Source of the DNA: an uncultured Lachnospiraceae bacterium
GTDB lineage: Bacteria; Bacillota; Clostridia; Lachnospirales; Lachnospiraceae
NCBI GenBank assembly: GCA_910578555.1
Contig: CAJTPS010000021.1
Span: 5,204 to 69,203 of the forward strand
Direction: 5' to 3'
DNA: 64,000 nt
Shown here: positions 1 to 7,961 of the stretch, piece by piece
Position numbering within the stretch: position 1 is the first letter of the stretch
Layout of the letters: each line of letters begins with the position of its first letter
The notes under the pieces: model-generated
Database searches by the model: none
What the model was told of the DNA's origin: nothing
What the model saw: the letters and a program-made list of their open reading frames with translations, nothing else
Made by a program: the position numbers and the translations under genes

Positions 1-328
1 TGCCGGTCTCCACCTCCGCCAGATATCCTAAAGAACCAAGATTCATGCCCAGAAGCGGAATATCGCTGTTCGTCATATTTCTCGCCGCCCGCAGCAGAGT
101 GCCGTCACCGCCCAGCACAAGCGCACATTCCGTACAGCCCGTCCTGATATCGTCAGCCGCCTCTGTCCCCGGCGTATCAGACGTATGGATCGCCGCGCCT
201 ATCGCTTCTGAGGTATTGTCCACACAGGTGACTTCTCCACCGCGCGCCCTCAGATATGTCGTGATCCGCTCCGTATATTGTCCCTGCGGATCTTTACGCT
301 CATTCGTAATCAGATAAAAATGCTTCAT
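1..328 (-). CDS. nadK: NAD kinase, N-terminal part (runs off the window)
   Basis: The gene is read leftwards off the window edge, so only about the first 109 residues are visible. NAD kinase phosphorylates NAD to NADP in the cytoplasm. The decisive motif is the nucleotide-binding GGDGTLLRAAR around residue 70, followed by LGMNLGSLGYLAEVE, both hallmarks of the ATP-NAD kinase family. The ATG overlaps the tlyA stop codon in an ATGA arrangement, which indicates translational coupling. The order tlyA-nadK is the usual one in Clostridia, where argR and recN often follow. The C-terminal half lies outside the window, so its integrity cannot be judged. Confidence 0.93.
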   Translation of the reverse strand, partial: MKHFYLITNERKDPQGQYTERITTYLRARGGEVTCVDNTSEAIGAAIHTSDTPGTEAADDIRTGCTECALVLGGDGTLLRAARNMTNSDIPLLGMNLGSLGYLAEVETG

Positions 329-1227
329 CCCTGTTTCGCCTCATCCAACGCACCGTGTGCCCTCGCCACAACATCTGCAATCAGCCGCTCTGTCTCTTCT
401 TCATATGATTTGCCGCTTCTTGCCTCCGTCATTCCGCGCAGCGCACACTCCGCCTCCGCTTCCGTCATTACCCTGACCGCTTCCGGAATCTCTTCTTTCT
501 TCACAATATGAACCAGATATTCAATATTTCCTTCCGGTCCTTTGATCGGCGAATACGACAATCCCCTTACTTCAAATCCGATCAGTTCGGCATAATCTAT
601 CACCTTATGTACCACTTCTTCATGCACCTGCGGCTCCCTGACAACGCCCTTCTTACCGACCTTGTCTCTTCCCGCCTCAAACTGCGGTTTGATCAGACAC
701 ACCATATTGCCTTTCGCACACAGCAGTTCACGCGCCGGAATCAGGATCTTTGTCAGCGAAATAAAAGAAACGTCCACCGAAGCGAAATCAATCTGCTCCG
801 CAATATCCTCCGATGTCACATACCGGAAGTTCGTCTTCTCCATACATATTACACGTTCATCGCTGCGCAGCTTCCATGCCAGCTGTCCGTGCCCTACATC
901 AATCGCATACACTTTCGCCGCACCGTTTTGCAACATACAGTCCGTAAAGCCGCCTGTAGAAGCGCCGATGTCCATGCAGACCGCACCGTTTAGTGTGATC
1001 GGGAACTCTTCCATCGCCTTTTCCAGTTTCAGACCACCACGGCTTACATATTTGAGTGCACTCCCCTTCACCTCTAATTGAATTGTACTCTCATCAAAAG
1101 TTGTTCCGGCCTTGTCTTCCCGCTGTCCGTTTACGAAAACACTTCCCGTCATAAGGATTGCCTTCGCCTTCTCTCTGGATGGTGCAAAGCCCTGTTTCAC
1201 TAAAATGACGTCTAATCTCTCTTTCAT
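325..1227 (-). CDS. tlyA: TlyA-family rRNA 2'-O-methyltransferase / S4-FtsJ protein
   Basis: The protein has 300 residues, normal for the family. Residues 1-60 form an S4 RNA-binding domain (MKERLDVILVKQG...). From about residue 63 an FtsJ-like Rossmann methyltransferase begins with SRGGLKL, then the SAM-binding GASTGGFTD near residue 90. The K-D-K-E catalytic set typical of 2'-O-methyltransferases can be followed in SRGGLKL, DVSFISL, IKPQFE and GNIEYL. In other bacteria TlyA methylates cytidines of 16S and 23S rRNA and is called haemolysin by old annotation; haemolytic activity is not implied. It sits 3 bases downstream of dxs and overlaps nadK by 4 bases, so it is part of the long nusB-to-nadK operon. 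Confidence 0.93.
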   Translation of the reverse strand: MKERLDVILVKQGFAPSREKAKAILMTGSVFVNGQREDKAGTTFDESTIQLEVKGSALKYVSRGGLKLEKAMEEFPITLNGAVCMDIGASTGGFTDCMLQNGAAKVYAIDVGHGQLAWKLRSDERVICMEKTNFRYVTSEDIAEQIDFASVDVSFISLTKILIPARELLCAKGNMVCLIKPQFEAGRDKVGKKGVVREPQVHEEVVHKVIDYAELIGFEVRGLSYSPIKGPEGNIEYLVHIVKKEEIPEAVRVMTEAEAECALRGMTEARSGKSYEEETERLIADVVARAHGALDEAKQG

Positions 1228-1230
1228 ATA

Positions 1231-3123
1231 TTACCCATTCACCATAATGCAGTCAGCCGCCATAGAAACATAAGCTGTCAGTATTTTTTTCACAATAGAG
1301 TCTGCATCTATGCCGATCTCCCGTTTTAACAATTCTACATTACCGTGTTCCACGTATTCATCGGGAATCGCTATGTTCAGCACACGAACCGGCGCGCCAA
1401 GCTCGTCCACACAGGTTCTGACTTTCTCGCCATAGCCGCCGCTTAAGACATTTTCTTCCATAGTCACGATCAGTTTATGTTCCTTGCACGCTTCATGGAC
1501 CGCCTGCTCATCTATAGGTTTTACAAACCTCGCATTGGTCAGGGAACAGGAATATCCTCTCTCCTTAAGCTGTTCCCGCACCGCAAGCGCCACCTTCACC
1601 ATACTGCCTGCGGCAAACAGGATAATATCCTCTTCCTCGTAGATGGCCTCGCTCCTGCCGTACTCGATCGGCGCACGATTCTCCTTCAGACCGTCGAATG
1701 CCTCGCCTCTCGGATAGCGGAGCGCGATCGGCATACCGGAAGACACCGCAAATTTCATCATATCGGAAAGCTCCCATTTATTCTTAGGCGCCATAATATG
1801 CATATTCGGTATGGAAGACAGATACGACAGGTCGAATATGCCCTGATGCGTCTCCCCGTCGCTGCCTACAAGCCCGGCTCTGTCTATGGCAAAGACCACC
1901 GGCAGATTCTGCAGACATACGTCATGCAGGATCTGATCATACGCTCTTTGCAGAAAGGAGGAATAGATCGCAACGATCGGCTTCAGACCACCGGCCGCCA
2001 GACCGGCTGCAAATGTCACCGCATGTTCTTCCGCGATACCTACGTCAAAAAATCTTTCCGGATACATGTTGCGAAAACGCTTCAGTCCGGTGCCGTCCGG
2101 CATGGCAGCCGTGATCGCCACCACCTGTTCGTCCCGCTGTCCCATTTTACACATAACGGTTGAGAAAATATCCGTATAATTTGCTTTATTCTGCGGCTTA
2201 CTCGGAATGCCCGTCTCTATGTCAAAAGGCTCCGCCCCATGGAATCTGGCCGGATGCCGTTCTGCCGGCGTATACCCTTTTCCCTTCTGGGTAATGACGT
2301 GAAGAAGCACTGCTCCCCTTATCTTCCTTGCTTCTTTTAACATACGCACCATCGCGGAAATATTATGCCCGTCCACCGGACCTAAGTAGGTGATTCCCAT
2401 ATCCTCAAAGAACATGCCCGGCACGACCAGATTCTTGAAGCTGCTCTTAACCCGCCTGATCTGGGAAACCATCTTGTCTCCGTACTTGGACTTTCCGTGA
2501 AGCGAATTATAGACACCCTCTTTCAAGTCCAGATACATATCCGCTGTTCTGATATTATTCAGATATTTCGATACGCCGCCCACATTTTCCGATATAGACA
2601 TGTTATTGTCATTCAGGACAATAATGAAATTAGTCTCCAGCCGTGAAGCATTATTGAGCGCTTCATACGCCATGCCGCCGGTCAGGGAACCGTCGCCGAT
2701 CACAGACACAATCGTGTTTTTACCGCCCTGTATATCCCTGGCCTTCACCATACCGAGTCCTGCGGAGATGGAAGTAGAACTGTGTCCTGTGTCAAAACAG
2801 TCGCAGTCGCTCTCTTTACGTTTCGGGAACCCGCTCATACCGCCGAACTTACGCAAATTAACAAATCCGTCCCTGCGTCCTGTCAAGATCTTATGTGTAT
2901 AAGACTGATGTCCCACATCCCAGATGATCTTATCTTCCGGCAGGTTCAGGAACAGATGCAGCGCCATAGTCAGTTCTACGGCACCGAGATTGGACCCCAG
3001 ATGCCCGCCGGTCTCGCTGATCGACTGAATCAGAAACTCCCGGATCTCTTCTGCAAGTACTCCGTAATCGGCTTCTGTAAGCTGTTTGATATCGTTTGTC
3101 TGTTCTATTTTCTCTAAAAGCAT
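1231..3123 (-). CDS. dxs: 1-deoxy-D-xylulose-5-phosphate synthase
   Basis: This 630-residue thiamine-diphosphate enzyme condenses pyruvate and glyceraldehyde-3-phosphate, the first step of the MEP isoprenoid pathway. Visible motifs are DTGHSSTSIS (about residue 113), the ThDP/Mg site GDGSLTGG...NDNNMSIS (about 143-175), the transketolase-like central domain with DRAGLVGSDGETHQG (about 415-430) and a C-terminal transketolase domain. The start is preceded by GGGGGA at a good distance. It lies downstream of ispA, so the precursor supply and the prenyl transferase are co-transcribed. The C-terminal tail after the last helix is slightly longer than usual and nearly abuts tlyA. Confidence 0.96.
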   Translation of the reverse strand: MLLEKIEQTNDIKQLTEADYGVLAEEIREFLIQSISETGGHLGSNLGAVELTMALHLFLNLPEDKIIWDVGHQSYTHKILTGRRDGFVNLRKFGGMSGFPKRKESDCDCFDTGHSSTSISAGLGMVKARDIQGGKNTIVSVIGDGSLTGGMAYEALNNASRLETNFIIVLNDNNMSISENVGGVSKYLNNIRTADMYLDLKEGVYNSLHGKSKYGDKMVSQIRRVKSSFKNLVVPGMFFEDMGITYLGPVDGHNISAMVRMLKEARKIRGAVLLHVITQKGKGYTPAERHPARFHGAEPFDIETGIPSKPQNKANYTDIFSTVMCKMGQRDEQVVAITAAMPDGTGLKRFRNMYPERFFDVGIAEEHAVTFAAGLAAGGLKPIVAIYSSFLQRAYDQILHDVCLQNLPVVFAIDRAGLVGSDGETHQGIFDLSYLSSIPNMHIMAPKNKWELSDMMKFAVSSGMPIALRYPRGEAFDGLKENRAPIEYGRSEAIYEEEDIILFAAGSMVKVALAVREQLKERGYSCSLTNARFVKPIDEQAVHEACKEHKLIVTMEENVLSGGYGEKVRTCVDELGAPVRVLNIAIPDEYVEHGNVELLKREIGIDADSIVKKILTAYVSMAADCIMVNG

Positions 3124-3191
3124 CGTAATCCCCCGCGTCTGTCCTGTTCAGAACGTCCTTCTCTCATCTCCCGGTATCAGTATGAAGAAAA

Positions 3192-4160
3192 TCATTTTTT
3201 CCTATAGATCAACTGCTCGATCAACTCTTCCAAAAACGCATTTCTTTTCGGAAAAGATGTTAAAATCGCGACCGCCTCTCTCGACAACTCTTCCACCTGT
3301 TCTCCTGACTTCTCCAGCCCATGCATGGTAACATAAGTCAGCTTATGATTCTTTTCATCGCTTCCGACCGCCTTGCCAAGCACTTCCAGGCTGCTCGTCA
3401 CATCCAGAATATCATCCTGAATCTGAAAAGCGACCCCGATATTATATGCGCACTTTCCCAGTCTCTCAATCTCCGCGTGCCCGGCTCCCGCCAGCGTCGC
3501 ACCGATCGTCATCGCCGCCTGAATGAGCGCCGCCGTCTTGTGCTCGTGGATATAGAGAAGCATCTCCCCGCTCACGCCTTCGTCCATCTTCTCGGCCTCC
3601 AGATCCGCACACTGTCCGCCGATCATACCATAGATTCCCGCCTTGCGGCCGAGTATCTGCATAGAGGCGGCGATCCTGCGGTACTCCTCTATTGTTCCGG
3701 CATAATCGAAAGCCCTTGCAGCAGTCTCAAAAGCATAGTTCAGCAATCCGTCTCCTGCAAGAACCGCCATGCCCTCACCATATACTACATGCGTAGTTTT
3801 CATTCCTCTGCGGTATTCATCGTTATCCATCGCCGGAAGGTCGTCATGCACAAGAGAATAGTTGTGTATCATCTCCAGTGCCGCCATAAACAAAGGCAAT
3901 GTTCTTCCCAATACTGTCCGCTCTGCCAGGTCTGTCCCCTGTGATCCGCTTCCTGCAAACCGCCATACTTCCTCTGTATCCGTAAAAAGCGCCGCGCTTT
4001 CTGCCATCAGCATCGGACGCAGTCTCTTGCCCCCTGCCGTAATCGAATAATTCATAGCCTGCAGCACAACTTTCTGATATCCTTCCTCCACCGGAAGATA
4101 ATCTTTCAGCAGCGCCTCAATCTGTTCTGTTTTATACCTGATCTCTTCTTTAAAATTCAT
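3192..4160 (-). CDS. ispA: polyprenyl (farnesyl/geranyl) diphosphate synthase
   Basis: This is an all-helical trans-isoprenyl diphosphate synthase of about 322 residues that extends allylic diphosphates with isopentenyl diphosphate. The first Asp-rich motif is seen in LVHDDLPAMDNDEYRRG and the second in QIQDDILDVT; GGKRLRP is the IPP-binding segment. I chose the ATG of MNFKEEI because it follows GGTGG and matches where homologues begin; the frame is open for six further codons upstream. The start lies inside the end of xseB (11-base overlap). Product chain length (C15 or other) cannot be read securely from sequence. Genes xseB before and dxs after support ispA. Confidence 0.93.
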   Translation of the reverse strand: MNFKEEIRYKTEQIEALLKDYLPVEEGYQKVVLQAMNYSITAGGKRLRPMLMAESAALFTDTEEVWRFAGSGSQGTDLAERTVLGRTLPLFMAALEMIHNYSLVHDDLPAMDNDEYRRGMKTTHVVYGEGMAVLAGDGLLNYAFETAARAFDYAGTIEEYRRIAASMQILGRKAGIYGMIGGQCADLEAEKMDEGVSGEMLLYIHEHKTAALIQAAMTIGATLAGAGHAEIERLGKCAYNIGVAFQIQDDILDVTSSLEVLGKAVGSDEKNHKLTYVTMHGLEKSGEQVEELSREAVAILTSFPKRNAFLEELIEQLIYRKK

Positions 4161-4416
4161 CCAGTCCACCATCTTCATTGATCTGAAGTACTTTCTTCTC
4201 TACCTGGTCTATTGTCTCGTTACATTTCTGCAGCAAAAGCATTCCCCTGTTATATTCCTGAAAAGACTGCTCCAGCGTAATCTCTTCCGTTTCCAGACGG
4301 GCAATCACATCCTCAATCTGCAGGAATGCCTCTTCCAGAGAAAACGATTCTTCCTGTTCACACTGTATCTGCTGTATTTCTTCCTGCTGCACCTGTTTTC
4401 TGCTCTTTCCTGCCAT
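4150..4416 (-). CDS. xseB: exodeoxyribonuclease VII small subunit
   Basis: The protein has 88 residues and a helical core (SLEEAFLQIEDVIARLETEEITLEQSFQEYNRG, about 26-58) that is diagnostic of XseB. It forms a complex with several copies per XseA and degrades single-stranded DNA to oligonucleotides. An acidic, Gln-rich N-terminal extension of about 24 residues (GKSRKQVQQEEIQQIQ...) precedes the conserved core, so an internal start is possible, although no other ATG with a good ribosome-binding site is visible. It lies 47 bases after xseA and overlaps ispA. Confidence 0.93.
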   Translation of the reverse strand: MAGKSRKQVQQEEIQQIQCEQEESFSLEEAFLQIEDVIARLETEEITLEQSFQEYNRGMLLLQKCNETIDQVEKKVLQINEDGGLDEF

Positions 4417-4463
4417 CTTACTGCGCCATCCCTCTTGTTTCTATCCCGTGTCGTGTATTACCT

Positions 4464-5675
4464 TCAGTATCCGGCCGTCTCCCTATGTTTATCCATGATC
4501 CGCGCCGTCAGTCTTCCGTCCTTCACATATACCGTCAGACAATCGCCCACCGCAACCTGGTCAACGGAAGTCACTGTCTGTCCTCCTGCATCCGCCGTGT
4601 AGGCATATCCCTGATTCAGTTTATCCAGCGGAGAAAGTCCTTTCATCTGCTGCACATAAAGTTCCAGTCTGTGCCGGCTGTCACGCAGCCGGTTCTCCAT
4701 GGCGCTCTGTAAATGCTCCTCCAGCGACAATACCTGTGTTCTTTTCGTCCGAATCCTGTTGACCGGACTCAGATAATGCAGTCTGACTCCATAGTGTTCC
4801 GCCGCCTGCCGATAGCGGCTGATCACCCGCCGGAACATATGCTGTAATGTATATGCGTACTCCGCAAGCTTGTCCTGCAACTGCTCCACATCGCAGACTG
4901 CCAGTTCCGCTGCCGCCGACGGCGTCGGTGCACGCAGATCCGCCACGAAATCTGCAATCGTCGTATCCGTCTCATGTCCCACCGCCGAGATAATCGGTAT
5001 ACTGCAGTCAAAGATCGCCTGCGCCACGGCTTCTTCATTGAATGCCCATAAATCTTCTATGGAACCGCCGCCTCTGCCGACAATCATTGTGTCTACACCC
5101 ATCCGCTCCAGGGCATGAATCCCGCTCACGATACTTGGGACTGCCGCCTCTCCCTGCACAATCGCCGGATACAGGATAATCTGTACATAAGGATTTCGCC
5201 TGCCCGCAATATTGATGATATCGCGTACTGCCGCTCCCGTGACTGCTGTCACAACTCCCAACGTCCGGATATATTTCGGAATCGGCTGCTTATACTGTGC
5301 CGCAAACATCCCGCGCTCTTCCAACTCCCGCTTCAGCTGCTCATACCGCTCATAAAGCTGTCCTGCGCCATCCAGTCTAATCTCTCTGGCGTAAAGCTGA
5401 TATTTACCGTCACGCTCATAGACATCCACGCTGCCGCTCACTACAACCTGCTGTCCCTCTGTCATCCGAAAAGCCAGTCCTCTGCGGTTTGCAGCAAACA
5501 TAACACACGCTATTGTTCCTTTTGCATCCTTTAATGTAAAATAAATATGTCCAGAGGAATGATATTTGCAGTTACTGATCTCGCCCTTAACCATGATCGA
5601 CTGCAGCATATAGTCCTGCGTGAACATATTTTTGATGTAAGAATTTACCTGTGCAACTGTGTATACATTCTGCAT
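4464..5675 (-). CDS. xseA: exodeoxyribonuclease VII large subunit
   Basis: XseA (403 residues from the chosen start) carries an N-terminal OB fold (YTVAQVNSYIKNMF...LMVKGEISNCKYHSSGHIYFTLKD) and the catalytic domain with GRGGGSIEDLWAFNEE and SAVGHETDTTIADFVADLRAPTPSAAAE. It cleaves single-stranded DNA in both directions together with XseB. The frame is open to 5690, but MQNVY at 5675 follows AGGTGG at about 8 bases and aligns with usual XseA starts, so I prefer it. The gene begins 15 bases after the nusB stop and is part of the same operon. Confidence 0.95.
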   Translation of the reverse strand: MQNVYTVAQVNSYIKNMFTQDYMLQSIMVKGEISNCKYHSSGHIYFTLKDAKGTIACVMFAANRRGLAFRMTEGQQVVVSGSVDVYERDGKYQLYAREIRLDGAGQLYERYEQLKRELEERGMFAAQYKQPIPKYIRTLGVVTAVTGAAVRDIINIAGRRNPYVQIILYPAIVQGEAAVPSIVSGIHALERMGVDTMIVGRGGGSIEDLWAFNEEAVAQAIFDCSIPIISAVGHETDTTIADFVADLRAPTPSAAAELAVCDVEQLQDKLAEYAYTLQHMFRRVISRYRQAAEHYGVRLHYLSPVNRIRTKRTQVLSLEEHLQSAMENRLRDSRHRLELYVQQMKGLSPLDKLNQGYAYTADAGGQTVTSVDQVAVGDCLTVYVKDGRLTARIMDKHRETAGY

Positions 5676-5690
5676 ACCGACACCGTCCAC

Positions 5691-6086
5691 CTATGCAAAT
5701 TTGGCCAGAACGCCATTGACGAATCCGGAAGATGCATCCTGTCCGAATTTCTTGGCAAGCTCCACCGCCTCATTGATTGCAACGCCTGTAGGTACGGAAT
5801 CATCATAATGAATCTCATAGACCGCCAGTCTTAATATCGTCAGATCCACTTTGCTCATTCTGACCGTACTCCAGCCTTCTGCCTTCTCATTCAGCTGCGC
5901 ATCTATTTCATCAAGCTTCTGCTGAATTTTGTGGTATTTGTCTAAAATATAATCGGCATCTTTATCCTGCGCGGCATCCTCGTCCTCAAAAAACAAACGC
6001 TCCTGTTCCGTCATCTCTTCTATACTGTTAAATTCTATGCGAAACAACAATTTGAATATCTGTTCCCGCAATTCTCTTCTGCTCAT
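5691..6086 (-). CDS. nusB: transcription antitermination factor NusB
   Basis: NusB (131 residues from MSRRELREQ) binds boxA RNA with S10/NusE and promotes antitermination of rRNA operons. The sequence shows the family pattern RELREQIFKLLFRIEF at the N-terminus and the C-terminal block LRLAVYEIHYDDSVPTGVAINEAVELAKKFGQDASSGFVNGVL. The open frame reaches 6122, but the ATG at 6086 follows AGGAGC and gives the normal length. An acidic insert in the middle (FFEDEDAAQDKDADYILDKY) is typical of Lachnospiraceae NusB. It heads the nusB-xseA-xseB-ispA-dxs-tlyA-nadK operon. Confidence 0.95.
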   Translation of the reverse strand: MSRRELREQIFKLLFRIEFNSIEEMTEQERLFFEDEDAAQDKDADYILDKYHKIQQKLDEIDAQLNEKAEGWSTVRMSKVDLTILRLAVYEIHYDDSVPTGVAINEAVELAKKFGQDASSGFVNGVLAKFA

Positions 6087-6139
6087 AATAGCTCCTGTTT
6101 TCGTGTAACGCCTATCCGCCACGTTTTATCGTATACGTC

Positions 6140-6529
6140 TTATGAATGCACTACATTAATACCGGCTATGCGGATGTTGACATCCGTTACATCCAGTCCC
6201 GTCATATTCTCAATAGCATTCTTAACTTTATTCTGAACACGCTGGCAAGTCGCCGGAATATTGAATCCGTACTCCATGGTAATGGCAAGCTCCACTTTAA
6301 CTTTCTTATTAAAAATCTCCACTCTGACACCCTTGGCAAGTCCTTTGACACCGACCCGGCTCAGGAGTTCATTCGCCATATTACCATTCATCGCTGCGAC
6401 ACCGTCCACTTCCGTCGCTGCGAGCGCAGCGATCATTGCCACCACATCATCCGCGATCTTAACAGTTCCGAATTTCTCGTCCTCCTGCAGTACATAGGTG
6501 TTCTTAGCTGATTCCTGTTCCATATTCAT
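6140..6529 (-). CDS. Asp23/Gls24 family envelope-stress protein
   Basis: A 129-residue Asp23/Gls24 protein. The conserved block GTVKIADDVVAMIAALAATEVDGVAAMNG and the C-terminal NIPATCQRVQNKVKNAIENMTGLDVTDVNIRIAGI identify it. In Staphylococcus Asp23 is tethered to the membrane by AmaP; the role of the clostridial paralogue that always precedes nusB is not established. The frame is open to 6616, but ATG 6529 follows GAAAGG and is the likely start. It lies 53 bases upstream of nusB. In many Clostridia this gene follows spoIIIAH directly; here prfC, deoB and a transglutaminase-like gene lie between. Confidence 0.9.
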   Translation of the reverse strand: MNMEQESAKNTYVLQEDEKFGTVKIADDVVAMIAALAATEVDGVAAMNGNMANELLSRVGVKGLAKGVRVEIFNKKVKVELAITMEYGFNIPATCQRVQNKVKNAIENMTGLDVTDVNIRIAGINVVHS

Positions 6530-6599
6530 CTTCCACGCCTTTCTTTCATTTGGGTCTAGTATATCAAAAATTATCATTTTTGCATAGTCCAATTCCCTG

Positions 6600-6648
6600 A
6601 AGTAAATTTGTTCCAAATTAACTTCAAGTAAATTTGTTCCAAATTAAC
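6600..6648. repeat. two tandem 23-nt direct repeats, each a small hairpin
   Basis: The 23-nt unit beginning AAGTAAATTTGTTCC occurs at 6600-6622 and again at 6626-6648 (period 26). Each copy contains AAATTTG and CAAATT-type complementary arms, so each may fold. The pair sits in the 168-base gap upstream of the asp23 gene. No function is known to me. Confidence 0.7.
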
Positions 6649-6652
6649 CTCT

Positions 6653-6674
6653 CGAGCTTTGCTTCGCAAACTCG
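6653..6674. repeat. TTC-loop hairpin, CGAG...CTCG type
   Basis: A 22-base inverted repeat (CGAGCTTTGC, TTC loop, GCAAACTCG). It resembles the hairpin at 47486-47507 except for changes in the arms, so the two belong to one repeat family. It lies just beyond the 3' end of the transglutaminase-like gene, where it may help end transcription, but no T-run follows. Confidence 0.6.
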
Positions 6675-6697
6675 TATTTCGCATGTCGGTTCTTCTT

Positions 6698-7873
6698 CTA
6701 AAGCCAAAAACTCATACTGTATTGCTTCTCATCGTCCGAATAAGACACCACCCCGTCAGGACAATCCAGATAGCGGAAGATTCCCTGATTCGCGATCAGT
6801 GCCTCCTCCATCTGTCCGTACACTTCGTGATTGGCACATTTTAAAGTCACATAGGCGCTTCCCTTCTCATACTCTTCCCGAAAGATCCGTTCGATCTGTT
6901 CCTCATTCCACTCCGTAAAATAAAGTCCTTCCCTCACATAATAGTTATCCTCCATGGAATCGCACAGCGGCAGTTCCACTACGTTATCAAGCGTATGCGT
7001 CAGATTCATCTGCGAGGTAGTTACACACAAATAATCATAATTTATCGTCGGAATCTTCTCAACCGGATATCCTGCCGCGCCGCCTACCGCCTGATAGGAT
7101 GCGTCTCCCCAGGTCGTATCTACATAGTAGTAACTTCCGTCTATCTCTACAAGGTTCCATGCATGTCCCTCACCGCCGATCACACGTCCCAGAACAAGCG
7201 TCGATGAGATCCCTGCCTCGTCCAGAAGATACTGTGTAGCCTTGGCATATCCCTGGCAGACTGATCTGCCCTCTATAAACACCGAGCAAATATTCTGGTT
7301 GTTCTCCGCCTGAGCGTCATATTCCGTATGGTGGATCAGGTATTCATATATATACTTCACCTTTGTATAGTCATCCGCATTCTCGGGCATACCCGCAAGG
7401 CATTGGTTTACATAAATATCTATCTGTTTCTGCTTTTGGTCAATCTCCTCCTGACTGAACCGATACGTCCCCGTAAACGTAATTTTCTTTAGAATATCGC
7501 CCAGCGTATATTCTGTATAGGTATATCCGTCCACGTAGAAAATCTCCGGATGGTCATTCAGCACACACTGAAAAACATGGGCAATCTCTTCCTTATTACA
7601 ACTGGAAAGTTTCACATCTTCTTCAAACTGTGTCAGTGCATCCCGGATTTCCAGATAGAGCTGTTGTTCCTCCTCCGACAGCATACCGTAAGCATACCCG
7701 TTCTCCTGCTCCCGTCTGATCACCTGCTCCGCCGGCTCGCTCTCCTCTTGCTGCGCTCCAAGACTTTTCTGTTTATACAGATCGCTCCTCTGACGAGGAA
7801 GCGTCTGCCATGCATAAGCCAGACACCCTGTAAGTATCAACATTCCCGTCAATAATATACCCGTTCTCTTCAT
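6698..7873 (-). CDS. transglutaminase-like (cysteine protease fold) lipoprotein
   Basis: The protein has about 391 residues. The N-terminus MKRTGILLTGMLILTGCLAY is a lipoprotein signal with a cleavage-site Cys. The transglutaminase-like core is at about residues 195-260: SVCQGYAKATQYLLDEAGI supplies the catalytic Cys, EGHAWNLVEIDGSYYYVDTTWGD supplies the His and Asp. Such bacterial proteins are surface hydrolases or amidases of unknown substrate. The track opens with a GTG at 7879; ATG 7873 after GAGGGTGA is the better start. It lies 88 bases downstream of prfC, with two small inverted repeats between them, and could be in its own unit. Confidence 0.85.
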   Translation of the reverse strand: MKRTGILLTGMLILTGCLAYAWQTLPRQRSDLYKQKSLGAQQEESEPAEQVIRREQENGYAYGMLSEEEQQLYLEIRDALTQFEEDVKLSSCNKEEIAHVFQCVLNDHPEIFYVDGYTYTEYTLGDILKKITFTGTYRFSQEEIDQKQKQIDIYVNQCLAGMPENADDYTKVKYIYEYLIHHTEYDAQAENNQNICSVFIEGRSVCQGYAKATQYLLDEAGISSTLVLGRVIGGEGHAWNLVEIDGSYYYVDTTWGDASYQAVGGAAGYPVEKIPTINYDYLCVTTSQMNLTHTLDNVVELPLCDSMEDNYYVREGLYFTEWNEEQIERIFREEYEKGSAYVTLKCANHEVYGQMEEALIANQGIFRYLDCPDGVVSYSDDEKQYSMSFWL

Positions 7874-7961
7874 ATGCACTCACCCTCATCATCAATCGGG
7901 CAGACCCGATTGCCAGATCCGCTCCGCGGACTCGAAATATACCGAATTAATTCCTATATTG

